From Micromonospora lupini str. Lupac 08 (lineage in GTDB: Bacteria; Actinomycetota; Actinomycetes; Mycobacteriales; Micromonosporaceae): a stretch of DNA of 64,000 bases. Of the stretch, positions 62,375 to 64,000 are shown in pieces. How positions within the stretch are numbered: position 1 is the first letter of the stretch; the number at the start of each line of letters is the position of its first letter. Below the pieces are notes generated by a model that worked only from the letters and a program-made list of their open reading frames with translations, was not told the origin of the DNA and ran no database searches. The DNA lies in assembly GCF_000297395.2 (NCBI RefSeq), contig NZ_HF570108.1:6839737-6903736 (forward strand). The letters are read 5' to 3'. Position numbers and translations under genes: made by a program.

Positions 62375-62883
62375 AGCAGATCCGGGTCTGCCGGCCGGAG
62401 GGTGACCTCGACCCCCAACTCGGCGGCCGTCCGATGCAGTCGCCCGATCACCGCCTCGGCGACCCCCGACGGCAACTCGACCTCGGCCAGCACCACGTAG
62501 AGCGAACCGGCCAGCCGGGTACTCAGGTCGGTCACGTTTCCGCCGGCGTCCACCAGCACCCGCGTCATCGCCGCGACGATGCCCATCCGGTCCGACCCGT
62601 GCACCGCCAGCACGTACGGCTCGCCGGCCGGAGCCACCTCACCGTCGGGCGTGACCGCGCGTACGGTCGCCAGCAACTGACCCTCGGCGGCCAGCGGCGT
62701 CAGCGCCGTCTCCACCTCGGCGGCGTCCGGCCCGGTGCAGATGAGGGTCATCGCGAAATGCCCCCGCAGCCGGGTCATGGTGCTGTCGGTGAGGTTCGCG
62801 CCCAGTCGGGCCAGCACCTCGGCGACGTCGGCCACGATGCCCGGCCGGTCCCGGCCGATGACGGTGATCGCGAGCTCGTTCAT
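62371..62883 (-). CDS. ACT-domain regulatory protein (GcvR-like), 170 aa
   Basis: Two tandem ACT domains: ITVIGRDRPGIVADVAEVLA, then a second, LAVHGSDRMGIVAAMTRVLV. ACT pairs bind amino acids; the GcvR-like family regulates glycine cleavage in proteobacteria. Cytosolic, no enzymatic domain. ATG at 62883. It is translated together with the def gene and divergent from mutY. Confidence 0.9.
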   Translation of the reverse strand: MNELAITVIGRDRPGIVADVAEVLARLGANLTDSTMTRLRGHFAMTLICTGPDAAEVETALTPLAAEGQLLATVRAVTPDGEVAPAGEPYVLAVHGSDRMGIVAAMTRVLVDAGGNVTDLSTRLAGSLYVVLAEVELPSGVAEAVIGRLHRTAAELGVEVTLRPADPDLL

Positions 62884-62979
62884 CCGCGCATTCTGCCCGA
62901 TCCGTCCATCGCCACCGCGACACCCCGCCCGAGCCGCCCATCCAGCGGGACCGGACCGCGTGACATCATCGACGGCGCC

Positions 62980-63891
62980 ATGACTCAACCCGATTTCGCC
63001 ACAGTGGTCAGCCGGTGGTTCCAGCAGCACGCCCGTGACCTGCCGTGGCGGGAACCCGGCGTCACCCCGTGGGCCATCCTGGTCAGCGAGGTCATGCTCC
63101 AGCAGACCCCGGTCGTCCGGGTGGTGCCCGCCTGGCACGCCTGGCTGGCCCGCTGGCCCGACCCGGCCGCACTGGCAGCCGACACCCCGGCCGAGGCGAT
63201 CCGCATGTGGGGGCGCCTCGGCTATCCCCGCCGGGCGGTCCGGCTGCGCGAGTGCGCGGTCGCGATCGTGGACCGGCACGGCGGCCAGGTGCCGGACCGG
63301 CTGGAGCAGTTGCTGGCACTGCCCGGCGTGGGCACCTACACGGCGCGTGCGGTGGCCGCGTTCGCGTACGGGCAGCGGCACCCGGTGGTCGACACGAACG
63401 TCCGGCGGGTGGTCTGCCGGGCCGTGGCAGGTGAACCGGACGCCGGACCGGTCACCCGACCCGCCGACCTGGTCGCCACCGAGGAGCTGCTGCCGGCCGA
63501 CCCCGCCGCCGCCGCGCTGGCCAGCGCCGCGTTCATGGAACTGGGGGCGGTGCTCTGCACGGCCCGGTCACCACGCTGCACGGCCTGCCCGGTCGAATCG
63601 GTCTGCGCGTGGCGGGCCTCCGGGCAGGAGCCACCGACCGGCCCGAGCCGGCGACCCCAGCGGTACGCGGGCACCGACCGGCAGGTACGCGGACTGCTGC
63701 TCGGGGTGCTCCGGGAGACCACCGGGCCGGTCCCGCACCAGCGCCTCGACCAGGTCTGGACCGACGACGTGCAGCGCGCCCGAGCCCTTGCCGGTCTCGT
63801 ACAGGACGGGCTTGTGGAACCGGTCGGCACCGACTCGTTCCGACTCGCCGGCGACGGCCCGTCCGCACCAACCACCGACCTGAACGTCTAG
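62980..63891 (+). CDS. mutY: A/G-specific adenine glycosylase MutY, 303 aa
   Basis: The HhH-GPD fold has the catalytic Glu in LVSEVMLQQTPV, the helix-hairpin-helix LPGVGTYTARAVAAFA and the catalytic Asp in VVDTNVRRVV. The [4Fe-4S] ligands are the Cys of CTARSPRCTACPVESVC (about 192-208). Removes A opposite 8-oxoG. It has a short C-terminal winged-helix-like tail (DRQVRGLLLGVL ... LVQDGLVEPVG) instead of the usual NUDIX domain. ATG at 62980, divergent from the ACT gene. The remaining 63892-64000 holds nothing recognised. Confidence 0.93.
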   Translation: MTQPDFATVVSRWFQQHARDLPWREPGVTPWAILVSEVMLQQTPVVRVVPAWHAWLARWPDPAALAADTPAEAIRMWGRLGYPRRAVRLRECAVAIVDRHGGQVPDRLEQLLALPGVGTYTARAVAAFAYGQRHPVVDTNVRRVVCRAVAGEPDAGPVTRPADLVATEELLPADPAAAALASAAFMELGAVLCTARSPRCTACPVESVCAWRASGQEPPTGPSRRPQRYAGTDRQVRGLLLGVLRETTGPVPHQRLDQVWTDDVQRARALAGLVQDGLVEPVGTDSFRLAGDGPSAPTTDLNV

Positions 63892-64000
63892 CCCCGCAGG
63901 CCCGGTCGCCGGTCGGCGGGGGTCCTCCGGTCACCTCTGCTCTGCTTCAACCCGCGCATCACCCGGTGTCCGGATAACGGACGTTCGGTGTTGCGTCCGT

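Overview
The window is a 64 kb piece of a very GC-rich chromosome from a filamentous actinobacterium, most probably Micromonosporaceae (Micromonospora or a close relative). The reasons are the extreme third-position GC, frequent GTG starts, paired XRE/DUF397 regulators, an AfsR/SARP regulator, an MsiK-type shared sugar ATPase, CarD, the radA-disA pair, and dispersed palindromes of the GATCGACTCG type. Those palindromes are familiar to me from Micromonospora genomes, but from memory only. No phage, insertion sequence, CRISPR array or rRNA was seen. There is one tRNA gene, tRNA-Thr(TGT).

Layout. 0-10.5 kb: a 5'-truncated membrane protein, an HNH nuclease, a Ser/Thr kinase, an enoyl-CoA hydratase, a secreted M4 metalloprotease, a lipoprotein, a histidine phosphatase, and a coupled SLOG-membrane protein/AraC/VOC operon. 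10.6-18 kb: tRNA-Thr, an MsiK-like ABC ATPase with a good promoter, a TrmH-type rRNA methyltransferase coupled to cysS, then two genes (IclR regulator and DUF559-type nuclease) that each carry in-frame minisatellites, with palindromic repeats flanking the nuclease gene. 18-28 kb: a subtilase, a HAD hydrolase with an EamA exporter, CGNR, GNAT, XRE and DUF397 genes, and a MarR gene divergent from an enolase with an operator-like palindrome pair between them. 26.7-33 kb: class II and class I fumarases on either side of a large AfsR-type regulator.

34.7-48.4 kb is dominated by aromatic amino acid breakdown. An Lrp-type regulator is divergent from hppD, which is followed by two RDD membrane proteins and an aminotransferase. 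About 6 kb further on, fahA and a coupled gene of unknown function are divergent from hmgA. Together these give Tyr to 4-hydroxyphenylpyruvate to homogentisate to maleylacetoacetate, and then fumarylacetoacetate to fumarate plus acetoacetate. Only a recognisable maleylacetoacetate isomerase is missing. Between the two halves lies a four-gene surface cluster (39.6-42.5 kb) with a WxL-interacting-type membrane protein, two tandem WxL-like secreted proteins and a small LPVTG-anchored protein. This resembles the csc/WxL operons of low-GC Gram-positives.

48.5-64 kb: a TPR protein, ispF-ispD-carD, a type III polyketide synthase cluster (PKS, acyl-CoA-dehydrogenase-like flavoprotein, methyltransferase, divergent UbiA prenyltransferase) that looks like a prenylated alkyl-phenol or quinone pathway, then the housekeeping genes radA, disA, def, an ACT-domain regulator and mutY. 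The most interesting items are the WxL-like cluster, the type III PKS/UbiA cluster, the candidate for the missing isomerase, and the SLOG-membrane operon.
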